A stretch of 64,000 bases of DNA from Pictodentalium vernedei (lineage: Eukaryota > Mollusca > Scaphopoda > Dentaliida > Dentaliidae): NCBI GenBank assembly GCA_031216915.1, contig CM062295.1:179442927-179506926 (forward strand), written 5' to 3'. The position numbers were made by a program, and so were the translations under genes. This document shows positions 1 through 10,829 of this stretch, one piece after another. Numbering within the stretch: the stretch's first letter is position 1; every line of letters starts with the position of its first letter. The notes beneath the pieces are model-generated. The model was given only the letters and a program-made list of their open reading frames with translations. It did no database searches and had not been told where the DNA came from.

Positions 1-128
1 TTTTATGTTATTCTGCAGATGATAACTATTTTATTGTTAAATAAAAGTATTTCTGGTTGATATAATTGAACTTTTAATTGACAAATAGAAGATTGATTTT
101 TGAGGATGGTGTATATAATAAAACAGTT

Positions 129-261
129 ATGGACTTTTGTGGTGGTAAGTATGATGTGATATGAACCTAAAAAACTTATACTGACCTCGGCTAATGCCTT
201 GGTCAATATAAGTTTTTTAGGTTCATATCACATCATACTGACCACCAAAAAAGTCCATTAT
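129..261. repeat. Long hairpin (foldback MITE-like)
   Basis: Arms 129-187 and 203-261 are nearly perfect inverted copies (TGGACTTTTGTGGTGGTAAG ... complementary end at 261) with a loop of about 15 bases. There is no coding content. It is probably a small non-autonomous foldback element. Confidence 0.75.
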
Positions 262-395
262 TGTGTATTATTGCCCATATAGAGGACTCAAACTCAGGCA
301 TTGGTGTTCCATTATACCAGGTAAAGCAAAACTTTTCTCTCAACAGTAAGCAAGCACTGCTACACTTACTTAAGTTCTGACAGAAATTCTGGAAT
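240..395. repeat. Fragment of a dispersed repeat also at 4.1 and 39.4 kb
   Basis: The text from TGCCCATATAGAGGACTC to the start of CACTGCTACACTTACTT is shared, diverged, with 4150-4262 and 39470-39600. The longer copies carry a GTTTAAGGTCAC end also seen in the tails of the tRNA-derived SINE, suggesting a related SINE or LINE 3' end. Confidence 0.5.
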
Positions 396-547
396 GGATC
401 AACCACCCTAACATGATGAGCACCATGAAATCATTTTGTTACAGCACCAGAAATAATTCCAACAACATCATTCAAATGTACAATCATATATAACATGAGT
501 CTTACAGTATTCATCACAACACCTACAAAACAGCAATTTTCTCTTAC

Positions 548-609
548 TCTTGCTTAGACAATTCCTTAATCGAAAACTGTTTTTGCAACATAGAGCTACA
601 GAGTATTTC
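548..609 (-). CDS. Candidate exon, helical segment
   Basis: A 62-bp segment with acceptor TTAGATAG and donor GTAAGA (exon ends ..CAAGA). Phase 0 in, phase 2 out. It reads EILCSSMLQKQFSIKELSKQ, a plausible amphipathic helix. Together with 3326-3396, 1680-1695 and 1544-1579 it forms a phase-consistent chain on the minus strand. The function is unknown and the chain would continue past the left edge or through unseen short exons. Confidence 0.38.
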
Positions 610-915
610 CTATCTAAGTCAAAACAGGTTCAATGCTAGAAGACCATATCTAGGTTGTATTGCAAAGGTCCATGACTAGACAAATATCCACAGATGAGGC
701 AGTTAGTCAACTAATTATGCTAAGAAAATAGTTGAATAATGTCCGAAGACATTTTGAAAAGAAAATTTTTTTAATATTCACATTGTCACTGTATTGCTAG
801 AACCAGTTAGCCTTTTTGCACCCTTTTTGAAGTTAGTTATTATGACAGAAAAAAGAAACATTTGAACTGCAGGAAGAAAAGAATTACTTTGTCTTGCATA
901 AAGTAATGAATTCTA

Positions 916-1087
916 TTAACACTTTACCCAACAAATCCTTGTGTAACCTGATTTCAACAAAATCATCTCTTGCGACCCCTCATTAGAACAAACTCAGTGG
1001 ATATGATTTTGTTGAAATTTTTTTAAAAACTAAAAAAAAAAATTAAAATAATAAAATTTGATATTGTGTGTGTTGGGTAAAGGGTTA
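916..1087. repeat. TTAA-type MITE
   Basis: The ends are TTAACACTTTACCCAACA and the complement of TAACCCTTTACCCAACACAC, with a partly palindromic core around a GACCCCTCATTAGAAC stretch. TIRs of the CCCTTTACC type next to TTAA suggest a piggyBac- or Kolobok-mobilised MITE (inference). Confidence 0.65.
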
Positions 1088-1226
1088 TTGTGTTAAATTT
1101 TAAAAATTAATAATGATAAATTCAGTTTTTTATCTAAAAAAAATCCATTATCATTTGTGGCTTAGAAATAAATAAGGGATCCCTCTTCCATTCAACCTGC
1201 TACACACCGATGTAATAATATTAAAT

Positions 1227-1399
1227 TTCAAGAAGCAAATTTTTACCATAATGCAACAAGGAATTCAACCTATCCAATCTTGTTTGACAAAGCTCAATGA
1301 GCTCCATCAAACAAGATTGAATGGGTTTAATTCCTAATTGCCTTATGGGAAACATTTGTTGCGATTTCGATATTTTGACATCAGTGTGCTGAGAGTTAA
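1227..1399. repeat. MITE of the CACTGATGTCAAAA family
   Basis: A palindromic core (CAATCTTGTTTGACAAAGC / complementary CATCAAACAAGATTG) lies inside arms sharing CCATAATGCAACAAGGAATT. Relatives lie at 2405-2560, 39984-40335 and 60070-60272. Confidence 0.6.
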
Positions 1400-1543
1400 A
1401 TTTTAGCATGCGTGGCAAACAATTCCATTGGTAAACTTTCTTATTACTGAACAATGACAAGTATTCACAGACCAGACATCAGACATTTCATACAACTTTT
1501 TCTCACAGAGTCCCAGGCCATATCTTACTTGATCAAAAAATAC

Positions 1544-1579
1544 CTGTTTCTCTCGAGCAAATTTTTGACCACGCAAAAC
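1544..1579 (-). CDS. Candidate 36-bp exon
   Basis: The acceptor is TTTTTCAG; the donor is GTATTT after codon 12, with a better GTAAGA donor 15 bases further on. In phase 0 it reads VLRGQKFAREKQ. A 62-aa reading frame continues beyond the donors but becomes less protein-like. It joins in phase to 548-609. Confidence 0.38.
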
Positions 1580-1679
1580 CTGAAAAATCAAGGTATTAAT
1601 TTATGTTAGTGACAATTAAAAACAAAACACACAATTACCTAAATACCTATGACTTGTCAGTTGGAGAAGAGATACCTAC

Positions 1680-1695
1680 CTCCAGAAATAACTGC
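1680..1695 (-). CDS. Candidate 16-bp microexon
   Basis: Sixteen bases lie between a T-rich acceptor ending CGATAAG and a GTAGGT donor. Joined in phase to 3326-3396 it contributes M-QLFLE and ends in phase 0, which suits the next candidate at 1544-1579. So short an exon cannot be supported by coding content; the argument is phase and splice consensus only. Confidence 0.28.
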
Positions 1696-1899
1696 CTTAT
1701 CGTAACAACAACAAAAAATTCCAAGGTTTTCACCTTTTTTCAGAAAGTTTAGTTTCATTCAAATAGTACACTGATGTCAGAATACAGAAATTTCAAGCAG
1801 TAAATTTTTCCCATAAGGCCCTACAAAATAAATTAACTGCTCCAGCATTTTTTTTAAATCACTGAGGGTGGGAAGGTTTTATATTTTATTTTATTCTTG

Positions 1900-2165
1900 C
1901 ATATAGTGAGCCTGGATTAAGAGGCTTTTCACACTTAGAATCAAGCCTGAATATAAGCAAACTGTCATTTGCAAAATGAGGTTCCCAGAGGGTGAATTTG
2001 CTGATGCTATCCCCTACCGTGGGCCAATTTATCCTCTTGGTACATTTTTCTGTTTTAGCTTGAGACCTTGATTCAGACTGAGGTTCACAGAGGGTAAATC
2101 TTGTGATGTCTGGGGACCTCATTTTACAGATGACAGTCTGCTTATATTCAGGCTTGCTCAGAATG
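1900..2165. repeat. Inverted-repeat element with CAAGCCTGAATATAAGC ends
   Basis: The copy of CAAGCCTGAATATAAGC at about 1944 reappears as its complement near 2138-2155, each next to a GACAGTCTGC/GCAAACTGTC block and GAGGT(T/C)CC. A related fragment occurs at about 62610-62680. A non-autonomous DNA element is likely. Confidence 0.5.
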
Positions 2166-2404
2166 TATAGAATGTGTATAATTATACAAACTCATTTAAT
2201 TTTAAAAATAAAATTGTTTTGCAACTTTAGTAATGCTCTATAGATTTCTGTTATATACAACAATCAAAAACGTAAAAAGCTTTGAATCTCCACATTTTGG
2301 AGTAATATTGGAAGACACTGCAAGGCTATAAAATGTCCAATGAGGTGGTTCAGTTTCAGTGAGGGATTGCCTGAGAATCAATACATTTTTTTTAGTTTAA
2401 TGCA

Positions 2405-2560
2405 TCTTGGAATTTTACGATTTCAGTCTTGCTTGACAGAGCTGAATGAGCTCGGTCAAATAGGATTAAATTGGTTCAATTTGTAGTTGCATTATCGGAA
2501 AAGTTTGCAGATTGAAATTTTGTTATTTTGACATCAGTGTACAGAGGATTAAGATCATTC
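2405..2560. repeat. MITE of the CACTGATGTCAAAA family, diverged copy
   Basis: It shares the TTGACAGAGCTGAATGAGCT core and the TTTTGACATCAGTGT end with the copies at 1227 and 60070. Confidence 0.55.
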
Positions 2561-2614
2561 AGCCTGATAAATACACAGAAAGACACATGTGTGTGAATGG
2601 GTTAATCAATATGG

Positions 2615-2945
2615 CATGAGTGCCAGCACAGAAGGATAAAATGAGAGGCCACAGGCCTCGAGTTTTATTTGTAGCCTTGAGTTTTATCCTTCCGTGATGG
2701 CATATGTGCCATGTCGATTAACCCATTCACATGTGCGTTTTGTTCTGTGTTTATTACATGCCTTCACGTCTATAAAAACAATTCTTAGAAGGACACTCAG
2801 CAATTCATTTGACAACTATCAACAAAAGATCACATATTATCGCCAACAAAATTTACGAGGGGAACCTGTGATACTATTTCATCCCTGAGTTCCAATGTGT
2901 TCTATGTGCCTACTGGCACATAGAATACATTGGAACTCAGGGGAT
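2615..2945. repeat. Two adjacent hairpins
   Basis: The first (about 2618-2710) pairs AAGGATAAAAT..GGCCTCGAG with its complement. The second (2885-2944) is near-perfect, pairing CCTGAGTTCCAATGT with its complement around TACT. They flank about 170 bases with no recognised content. Confidence 0.6.
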
Positions 2946-3325
2946 GATTTCAGCTATTGCTAGCGATTCCAATTGTAATTGCTTTGCATGATTTGTAGAA
3001 AATTTCAATGAAATTTCGTTTCTATTTAAAAATAGTGAACGATTTTCATGCCGCGCACATATGTGCGGAGCAGATTTTCATTTCCCACATGGTTTAGTGT
3101 TGCTGTAGATGAGGATTACATAGAACAGGCATGTAATAAAAGGAATTAAATAGTGTAATCCTAAAGAGGGTACAAACAACACAGTTTGGAATAAATACAT
3201 AAACACATCAACAAACAAAAAAACAGTGTTAACAAATTAGTCTTTGATCCCTCATTCTGTAATTGGCCTCGGTAAATAAACACTCTTTTCAAAATATTAA
3301 AAAATTCACTTCACATTGCCTTACA

Positions 3326-3396
3326 TTTTTGGAGTTGCTTTTTTTAACAGATTTTTGTTGTTTATTCATCCCAACAGCCTTTTGTAGCTTATTCAT
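3326..3396 (-). CDS. Candidate exon, lysine/glutamine-rich linker
   Basis: A 71-bp segment with acceptor TTTTTTTTGCCAG and donor GTAAGG. Only one frame is free of stops, giving phase 0 in and phase 2 out. It reads MNKLQKAVGMNKQQKSVKK followed by ATPK. The peptide is a basic, low-complexity linker. Its outgoing phase fits the 16-bp candidate microexon at 1680-1695, restoring an ATG codon across the junction. Confidence 0.45.
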
Positions 3397-3915
3397 CTGG
3401 CAAAAAAAATGTGAGTATGTCATAAAACTCTAGTGGCGTTGACCTTTCATCTTAAACAATTTGAAGATGACAGTAACAATACATTTTATAATATCATACA
3501 ATGAATCCCTGTTCTCTTATAGCATAACTTGTGACCCTTGAATTGAAAAATTCCAAGATGTAGCTGGAAACTCTATGCTGGAAGGAAAATGAATAAAAAT
3601 TCAACAGAATTAATTAATTACCTATCGTTCCTACCTTCCTACTGACCACTTTGAAGAAATGATTTCACAAATATTAGTTACTTGTTTTTTTTCTTCCAAT
3701 GAAACAGAAGTAGCTTTCCTCAAAACAAGAAACTGTTCCACTTGTCAATGTTTCCAGCAAATTGAGAAATACATTCAAGGAGTTTCCAGGACATTTCCAG
3801 GGCATTTTTAAGGGCTTTCAAGGAACTCGGGATGAGAAATTCAAGGATTTAAAAGATATTCCAGTGCAAAAAGAAGGAAGCATCCCACCAAAAGTTACAC
3901 ATCTCTGAGATTCTA

Positions 3916-4682
3916 CCATACTGACCCTCGGGTATAAGCCCCTAACTGAAAATAAGCCCACTATGAACTTTTCAGATTTCAGTTTCAGAGTTTGCTCCTT
4001 ACAAATAAGCCCAGTCCCTGACTTTGCAGTGACAGCACCAATGACAGCCATTTATTTATTTATCTATTGGTGTTTAAGGTCACATATTTCTGCACAATGG
4101 CTAATCATGGCTGCAACATGGATATAAAGTCATGTCCAGCCAGTCATTTATGTCCATGTTGCCCATTTTAGAGGACTTCTACCCCAGGCATTTACCAGTA
4201 AAACAGAGCTTGTTTACCACAGTAAACAAGCATTGCTTCACTTCCCAGGGTTCTCATGAGGAACCGATGACGGCCATGCTGGTACATGTATGCTGTTCCA
4301 ATGAAAAAGAACCACTTACCCAATGCACGATATTAAAATTTGTTATCTTAATTATTTCTTTTTCAAATGTTACAAACAATTTCAACAAAACCAGATCATG
4401 TGGCCCCCTTATTGGAACGAGCTCAATGATTTTGTTGAAATTGTTTTACATTATATTTTCAACTATTCAGTTTGTAAATTAGACAGACACATGCAGCCGA
4501 TTTGTTAGGTAAAAGTTAATGCATCTTTGTTATGGCATTGGCTGAGTCACCTAACTTTGTGTCAACTTTACATCCAAATTCTCCTGTAGGTTTGACCTCT
4601 CAAAAATAAGCCCACCCATATAATTTTGCCCTCTTCTACTTCACACAATCCCTGGGCTTATTGCTGGGTCAGTATGGTATTA
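3916..4682. mobile_element. TIR element (TACCATACTGACCC ends) with nested repeats
   Basis: The left end reads TACCATACTGACCC..ATAAGCCC and the right end is its complement (GGGCTTATTGCTGGGTCAGT at about 4651). Inside are a GTTTAAGGTCACATA-type SINE/LINE tail fragment (4046-4262) and a TTAA-like MITE with ATTTCAACAAAACCAGATCA (about 4318-4515). The flanks (3750-3850 and 4790-4890) resemble the CAGGGTTC MITE seen at 62713, so this element may itself have landed in one. Confidence 0.5.
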
Positions 4683-5180
4683 GGCAGGGAAGATCCATTT
4701 CAGTTATATTCAGCTAGTTATGATGTGAGCTCAATATTGTTGCAATGAATCTTCTCTGATTACGATCGTTTTCAATAATTTTTAAGGAAGATCACTCCAT
4801 ATTCAAGGACTTTCCATGTCCTTGGCAAGGGATTTCTAAATTCCAGAACTTTTAAAGAATGCAAGGAGCCACAGGAACCCTGCATACATTTTTTGTTTAT
4901 AGGAAGTGGATCTGGCTATTTTGTTCTGTGAAGAGTTAGCCTCAAAAATCATTACTCAAATGACCATGAACTTTGCTCTTGAAATTGTCACTTTAACATT
5001 CAATTATTACCAAGCAAACATATCTAAAAAGAATCCCAGACAGTATTTAACAACCAAGTATTGACAGCCCGATAGCAACTATTATTTTAGAAATTTAGAA
5101 ATATGTCATACCAAAGTTATAAACGTTTTGATTTTCAACCCAAATTGTGTACATATGTTAAGACCCACAAAGAACATACC

Positions 5181-5216
5181 TTTCAGCCCTTTATGATGAA
5201 AGAGGTTGGAAGTATC
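5181..5216 (-). CDS. Candidate 36-bp exon
   Basis: A short segment between acceptor TCTTCTTTAG and donor GTATGT. Only one frame is open (incoming phase 1, outgoing phase 1), reading TSNLFHHKGLK. It lies just beyond the candidate at 5275-5386 on the same strand. Support is limited to splice signals and phase. Confidence 0.22.
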
Positions 5217-5274
5217 TAAAGAAGACTACTGAAAGTGGCTAGTAACTGTAAGATTTTCCAACTTGTGAACTAAC

Positions 5275-5386
5275 CACATGGAACTAAAGACGCAATCTGC
5301 CTTGACTGGAGGTGTGTGCACCAACAGTGTACCATATGCTTCAGCAACAAAGAACTCTGTGCTCCCAAGAGAACTAGAACTATCAC
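5275..5386 (-). CDS. Candidate exon, frame unresolved
   Basis: A 112-bp segment between a pyrimidine-rich acceptor (CTTGCCCTTCCACAAG) and a GTTAGT donor. Two frames are open. One reads DSSSSLGSTEFFVAEAYGTL and looks more protein-like. The other needs phase 0 in and gives phase 1 out, which would match the candidate at 5181-5216. If no splice is used, the first frame runs on to a stop at 5226. Product unknown. Confidence 0.3.
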
Positions 5387-5706
5387 CTTGTGGAAGGGCA
5401 AGAATGTATTAAAACATGAATTTGTTCATTTTATATAAAAATCAATAATAAATCTAACTCAGGGATGAGTACAATAAAACATTAAAAAAACTGATATAAC
5501 CTCACCTCCTTAAAACCTTTGCAAATTTTCAAGCCATAAGCAAAATGGAATGACTTATGAAAAGTGATATTACAATGAAAAAAACTGAAAAAAATCATAT
5601 ATTATGCAATAAGTTTAGATTGATATTACTGTGTTTTTGGCATTTGGGTGTTTTAACTGCAATTAAAAACATCTACTCAACAAGAGCTATAGCTGAAGGT
5701 AATTAT

Positions 5707-7729
5707 ACCCCCACTGCAGTGCTGGACTGACAAAGCACAAATGAATCAAAAACAAACTAAGGACCAAACAAATCATGAATGAAAGTGTCAATGACACTGT
5801 AGCTCAACTTGTCAAGACAAAGACATGTACATGTAAAGTATGTGACACAGCAATGACAAACATCTAGGTAATGACCTGATAACAAAGGTACATATAAAGT
5901 ATTGTAACGGTCTGTACATAAATACTGACCGTTGCCTGTAACAAATGTATAGGTAAAGTATTGTAAAGGTGGGTGACAGTCAGATGCTAAACTAGAAAAG
6001 AAATCTTTGAGTCCTAGAGTGGGTCTGACTGAACCCCAAAATATTTGTTCTCATAGCACAGTGATAACAAAGGCACCACAAAACACACTCATTCCTGTCC
6101 CAAGGTGAAAACAAAGGTACCCAAGAAGTTTCGTGAAGATCAGTTCACAAATATGAGCTGTGTAGAAGTTGTGACAAAAAACTGATTGGACCTAATTTCG
6201 GTACAAAATGGCCACTGGCAGCCATCTTGAATTCTGTACCGCACCCAGAAACACTCGTTCTCGTCCCAAGGTGTTAACAAAGGTACCCAAGAAGTTTTGT
6301 GAAGATCGGTTCATAAATGCAGCCTCTTGCCCTAGCCATATTGACATGTGCACTTACAGTGTATAAGTAGCACTGAATAAATCAAAGTTCATCTAATTTG
6401 CATAATTTCTGCACGAGAAAAAAACCCGTACTATATGTGATGTATTCCATGTTACTAAACATTCATACAAAAATTTATTCAAATCAGAACTTTCATACAG
6501 AAGTTCTGTACAAAAGACTTATTGCACTAATTTTGGTACAAAATGGCTGCTGGTGGCCATCTTGAATTTTGGACCACACCCACAAACACTCGTTCTCATC
6601 CCACGGTGATAACAAAGGTACCCAAGAAGTTTCGTAAAGATCGGTTCATAAATACAGCCTCTAGCCTGAGCCGTATAGAAGTTGTGTACAAAAAACTGAT
6701 TAGACTTAAGTTCAGAACAAAATGGCCACTGGCAGCCATCTTGAATTTTGGAACGCACCCAGAAACACTCGTTCTCGTCCCAAGGTGATAACAAAGGTAC
6801 CCAAGACGTTTCGTGAAGATCGGTTCATAAATACAGACTCTAGCCCGAGCCGTATTGACATGTGTACTTACTGTGTGTAAGTAGCACTGAAAAAATCAAA
6901 GTTCATCTAATTTGCATAATTTCTGCACGAGAAAAAAAGCCATATTATATGTGATGTATCCCATGGTACTAAACATTCACACAAAAAATTATTCAAATCA
7001 GCGCTTTCATCTGGAAGTTCTGTGAAAAAATCTGATTGCACCAAATTTTGTACAAAATGGCTGCCATCGGCCATATTGAATTTTGGACCGGACCCCAAAA
7101 CACTCGTTCTCGTCCCACGGTGATAACAAAGGTACCCATGGAGTTTCATAAAGATCGGTTCATAAATACGGTTTCTAGCCCGAGCCATATTGGCATTTGC
7201 ACTTACAGTGCTGAAAGTAACACCAAAAAACATCAAAGTTAGTCTAATTTGCATAATTTACGCACGAGAAAAAAACCTGTATTATATGTGATGTATCCCA
7301 TGGTACTAAACATTCATACAAAAAATTATTCAAATCATAGCTTTCATATGGAAGTTCTGTACAAAAAATAGATTTCTGCATCGTCGGTACAAAATGGTGG
7401 CTGGCAGCCATCTTGAATTTCGGACCACACCTAAAAACACTTGTTACCGTCCCAGGGTCATAACAAAGGTACACAAGAAGTTTCGTAAAGATCGGTTCAT
7501 AAATACGACCTCTAGCCCGAGCCATAGCCAATTGTTGACAGACGGACAGACGGACAGACGGACCATGACAATAGCTCAAATTTGACTTCGTCAAAGTTGA
7601 GCTAAAAATTGACAAAGTAAGGACCGTAACTCTGGTGAAAAATATGCGGGCAATTTTTTTAAATCAATGGATGGATGGACATATGTAATCCAGTATACCC
7701 TCCATTTTCACGTGAGTGGGGGTATAAAA
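5707..7729. mobile_element. Pearl/Helentron-like outer element
   Basis: The ends are TATACCCCCACT at the left and AGTGGGGGTATA at the right, with a possible hairpin just before the right end. Its interior is taken up almost wholly by the tandem-repeat element at 5779-7609. The element at 42323-43092 has a similar right-end TATACCCCC..GGGGGTATA hairpin. Confidence 0.5.
5779..7609. mobile_element. Pearl/Helentron-like element with tandem core repeats
   Basis: The left end is ATGAAAGTGTCAATGACACT then GTAGCTCAACTT. The right end is a stable hairpin (TAGCTCAA..TTTGACTTCGTCAAA..TTGAGCTA) followed by AAAAAT. The core is repeated units carrying CAAAATGGC..GGCAGCCATCTTGAA and AAAGGTACCCAAGAAGTTTC, ending in GACAGACGGACAGACGGAC. 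Core repeats plus tetranucleotide microsatellite plus a 3' hairpin are the layout of pearl/Helentron-type non-autonomous elements. A second, partial copy is at 27359-29068. Short open frames on both strands are repeat shadows, not proteins. Confidence 0.7.
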
Positions 7730-8489
7730 ATAGAAATAGTAGATATCCTCTATAAGGCACCAAGTTGTTACCAACAGAAAATTCCTTGGAGGTACATCAG
7801 ACTCTGATATATCCCGTTTGTACAGACAAAAGTCCATTGTTGGCTATTTTTTGGCAACATAACACCGAATCTGAATGAAAACTTTGCAGGATCAAGATAA
7901 TTCTTTTGGTATGTCTGAATACATTCATTTTTATGTTTGCATCAACCTAATTCACAGATATCATGGTGCAAGTAAAAATTTTCACAATAAAGAACACTTT
8001 TCTGCTACAGTTGGCTCAGTGAAAAGGCAGTTGAACAAGGCCTTTACTGGTGGGAAAGTGTTAATAGTCTTCTAACGCTAACAACCATTTGTTGTAAGCA
8101 TGTAGTGTTTCTGTATAAGTTATATAGTTCCATTTCAAAAAAGTACTTTTGAAACAATCAAATTAGTCCTGGCTATATTTTAAGACTTGTAAGTTCATGT
8201 ACAGCTGAGTTTCAACTGAGATGAACATTCCTCTAACAAGCAAATTTGGTGAATTCATGTCTCCTGCAGGGCAGCAGTTTCAAGGGGAATTAATGCATCC
8301 AGTGGAATATAGTTGAGTTGCAAGGGGAAGTTATATAGAAGAGACAGAACAGACAGTGCTACAGACAGTGGTTATCAGAATTATTTTCACGGAGGTCACT
8401 GTCAAAGCAAGTAAAGTCATGTGGAGTATAACTGTGAGAATCACTAAAAATTAAGACTATATGATAAGACATATTACATTAAACTGATG
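7730..8489. other. No gene recognised
   Basis: Contains an open minus-strand stretch around 7750-7850 (DISESDVPPRNFLLVTTW) that I cannot name, and a 66-codon plus-strand frame at 7875-8075 without family resemblance. Neither has convincing splice sites. Confidence 0.4.
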
Positions 8490-8765
8490 TGAAAAGTGTT
8501 AACCAACCTGTAAAGCTTGTCATTGGAAGTTAATAAAACCTTAGAAGTGATGTCCAGATAATATGGTGGTCTGTATATGATACTGGGAGAGTCTGACTTT
8601 GTAGAGTTGCAAAAGAAGTAATGATGAAGTCCAAAATGTTGCCATGAAAATGAGTAGGTTCATTCACAATCTGCAGAAAATTATACCGATGCAGAAAAGT
8701 GGTAAAATGTGAATTTTATGGATCCATGTTGAAGTCACCAAGAATCATCGAAATTTGTTGACTCT
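8490..8765 (-). pseudogene. LINE endonuclease remnant
   Basis: The minus strand reads ILGDFNMDP then, after a stop, FLQIVNEPTHFHGNILDFII and TDHHIIWTSL. GDFN, the P-T-H segment, the L-D-F-I-I segment and D-H-H correspond to the successive motifs of the APE-type endonuclease in CR1/L2-like non-LTR retrotransposons. It is a short decayed fragment with at least one in-frame stop; no reverse transcriptase was found next to it. Confidence 0.65.
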
Positions 8766-9654
8766 AAGGATAGAGTGAGTCTGGAAACTGTCAGCCAGTC
8801 AAATTTAAGGAACCTAATTAAATATGCACAGAAATTGCCCCTATTCGAACTTGGACCCACAATTGATGAAAGTGATCTACTACCCAATTTTTATCGAAAT
8901 CGACTGACTGTAAGGAAAGTTAGAGTCTGGAAACGAAAAACACGGAAGGTGTGCACTTGCTGTGTATAAGTAGTAGTGCTGAATAAATCAAAGTTTCCCT
9001 AATTTGCATAATTTATGCAGGAGAACAAAACCCATATTGTATGTGATGTATTGCATGTTACTAAACATTCATACAAAAATTTATTCAAATCCGAACTTTC
9101 ATATAGAAGTTCTGTACAAAAAACTGATTACACCCAATTTTGGAACAAAATGGCCTTGGCGGCCATCTTGAATTTTGGACCAAACCCCAAAACACATATT
9201 CTGGTCTCACAATGATAACAAAGAAACCAAAGAAGTTTCGTGTAGATCGGTTCATAAATGCAGCTTTTAGTCCGAGGTGCATTGATACACGGGGCAGACG
9301 GACAGGCAGATGGACCGATTTTTGGTACAAAATTTCCCACATTCCAACTTGACCTAGGTATTGATAAAAGTAATCCATATATGAAATTTCATCGAAATCG
9401 GTTGATCTTAAGGAAAGTTAGAGTCTGGAAACCATCAGCCAATCAAATTTCAGCAACCTAATTAAATATGTGCAGAAAATGCCCATATTCGAACTTGGAC
9501 CCATAATTGATGAAAGTGATCAACTACCCAAATTTCATTGAAATCCGGTCACTGTAAGGAAAGTTAGAGTCTGGAAACAAAAAACACAGAAGGACGGAAG
9601 GACACCCGAATTTAATATCTCCCATTTTTTCAAAAAGTGGGAGACAATAAAATA
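8766..9654. mobile_element. Chimeric pearl/Helentron-like element
   Basis: The outer repeats contain GGAAAGTTAGAGTCTGGAAAC (copies near 8915, 9413 and 9556). Between them sits a unit of the 5779-7609 family (about 8950-9340). It ends GAAGGACGGAAGGACACCCG followed by a hairpin (TCTCCCATTTTTTCAAAAAGTGGGAGA region, 9619-9647), as expected for a Helitron-like 3' end. Confidence 0.55.
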
Positions 9655-10605
9655 TACTGGGTAGTCTGATCATACTTTCATCATCAGTATGAGGTACCCA
9701 ATTTCTCCCAGTCCTTCATTTCCCAAAAGGTCAAGCCTGTTGGCTTGTTATGACAACAATGTGGAAGAGAGTTTTTACCAACAAAATGAGAAAAGATGAA
9801 AAAAAACCAAGACAAATCAGACAAGTGTCAGTATATGAGCTTATGGGTCCATTAGCTGAAACTTTGCTTGTCCTTTTTATCCTTTTCTGAAAAATTTAAA
9901 TTTACTTGGTGAGTAGAAACTCCACTTTGTGGGTGTTATAACTCTGCTTCCACTGCAGGCCAAGCTCCACAGACCTTAAAATTTGTCCTGATTTGCGAGA
10001 ATCGATTTTGATTCACAAACTCTCTACTGCGAGAATGAATTTTCAGTTCTTAAATAATTTAGAATTTGAGAGTACTGTTATACTCTTGTGAGTGTAACCA
10101 GTACAGCTTCCATACTAAAAAACAAACCTCATGCTTATATATCAACTTGCATTTAACCCTAAGGGCTTACTTTCAATTTTGGTGAATTTATTATCTGACA
10201 TGCACATAGAGAATACATGATCCAACAAACAGCCTTCTGGTAGTCATGTTGATGGAAGATAGAGTACCTTGGTGGTAGTGGTTTGTAGTGAAGTCTTAGC
10301 TCCTTAAGCAACCAAGACTTCACTAAACATCACTGCTAAGTCAAAGTGTTACCTCACTGTGAGGGAGCATAACTAGGTAGAATTCTCCAGGCCTTTTGAC
10401 GATACTTTCAGAATCGAAGGCAAGAATAAAATTAATATTTTGCAAGAAGCAAAGTTGATTCTCATGGTTTTCTTTGGGAGAATCATTTGCGAGAATTAAT
10501 TTTAATCTTTCATGAATTTTAAGCTCTGCCACACCGCAGTACAAGTTCAAGTTAAAATAAGCTGAACCCTTGTATTCCTGATGAGCCAAACTATTGATAG
10601 AATAC
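9655..10605. other. Non-coding intronic sequence with repeats
   Basis: No exon recognised. There is an inverted pair of GCGAGAAT(C/G)/ATTCTCGC blocks at about 9995-10035 and 10470-10500, and a hairpin at about 10272-10340 (GTGAAGTCTTAGCT.. paired with AAGACTTCAC). Confidence 0.4.
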
Positions 10606-10734
10606 CTGATTTAGTAACTGTACAGTTGTTTTCAATCTAGTACCACTACTGTGAGCTACTGCATGTACAGCTCTATAAAATGCTTCGTAAGTTTGTTGAT
10701 CTGGAGTCTTTTGAGCCCATTCACTACACAATTG
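10606..10734 (-). CDS. Internal exon, unrecognised protein segment
   Basis: A 129-bp exon of 43 codons, phase 0 at both ends. The acceptor is a long T tract ending TTTTCCAG; the donor is GTATTC. It begins QLCSEWAQKTPDQQTYEAFY and ends KTTVQLLNQ. There is no methionine, so simple ATG-based searches miss it. Codon structure and flanking splice signals are convincing, but I cannot name the domain. It could be part of the far C-terminal tail of the kinesin gene, since strand and phase agree, or of another gene. Confidence 0.6.
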
Positions 10735-10829
10735 CTGGAAAAAAAAACAAGCATGTAAAGCATGTTAAATCTTAAGAGTACCATATTCTGTACTCCGGGA
10801 TATTAGAAACCTTTCACACAATGAACAAT

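Noticed and set aside
5779-7609. CRISPR-like periodic repeats
   Set aside because: Units are 140-180 bp direct tandem repeats without unique spacers in an animal genome; the structure is that of pearl-like elements.
6519-7615. Several 60-123 codon open frames on both strands
   Set aside because: They recur in every copy of the tandem unit, in both orientations, and read through the microsatellite; they are shadows of the repeats, not proteins.
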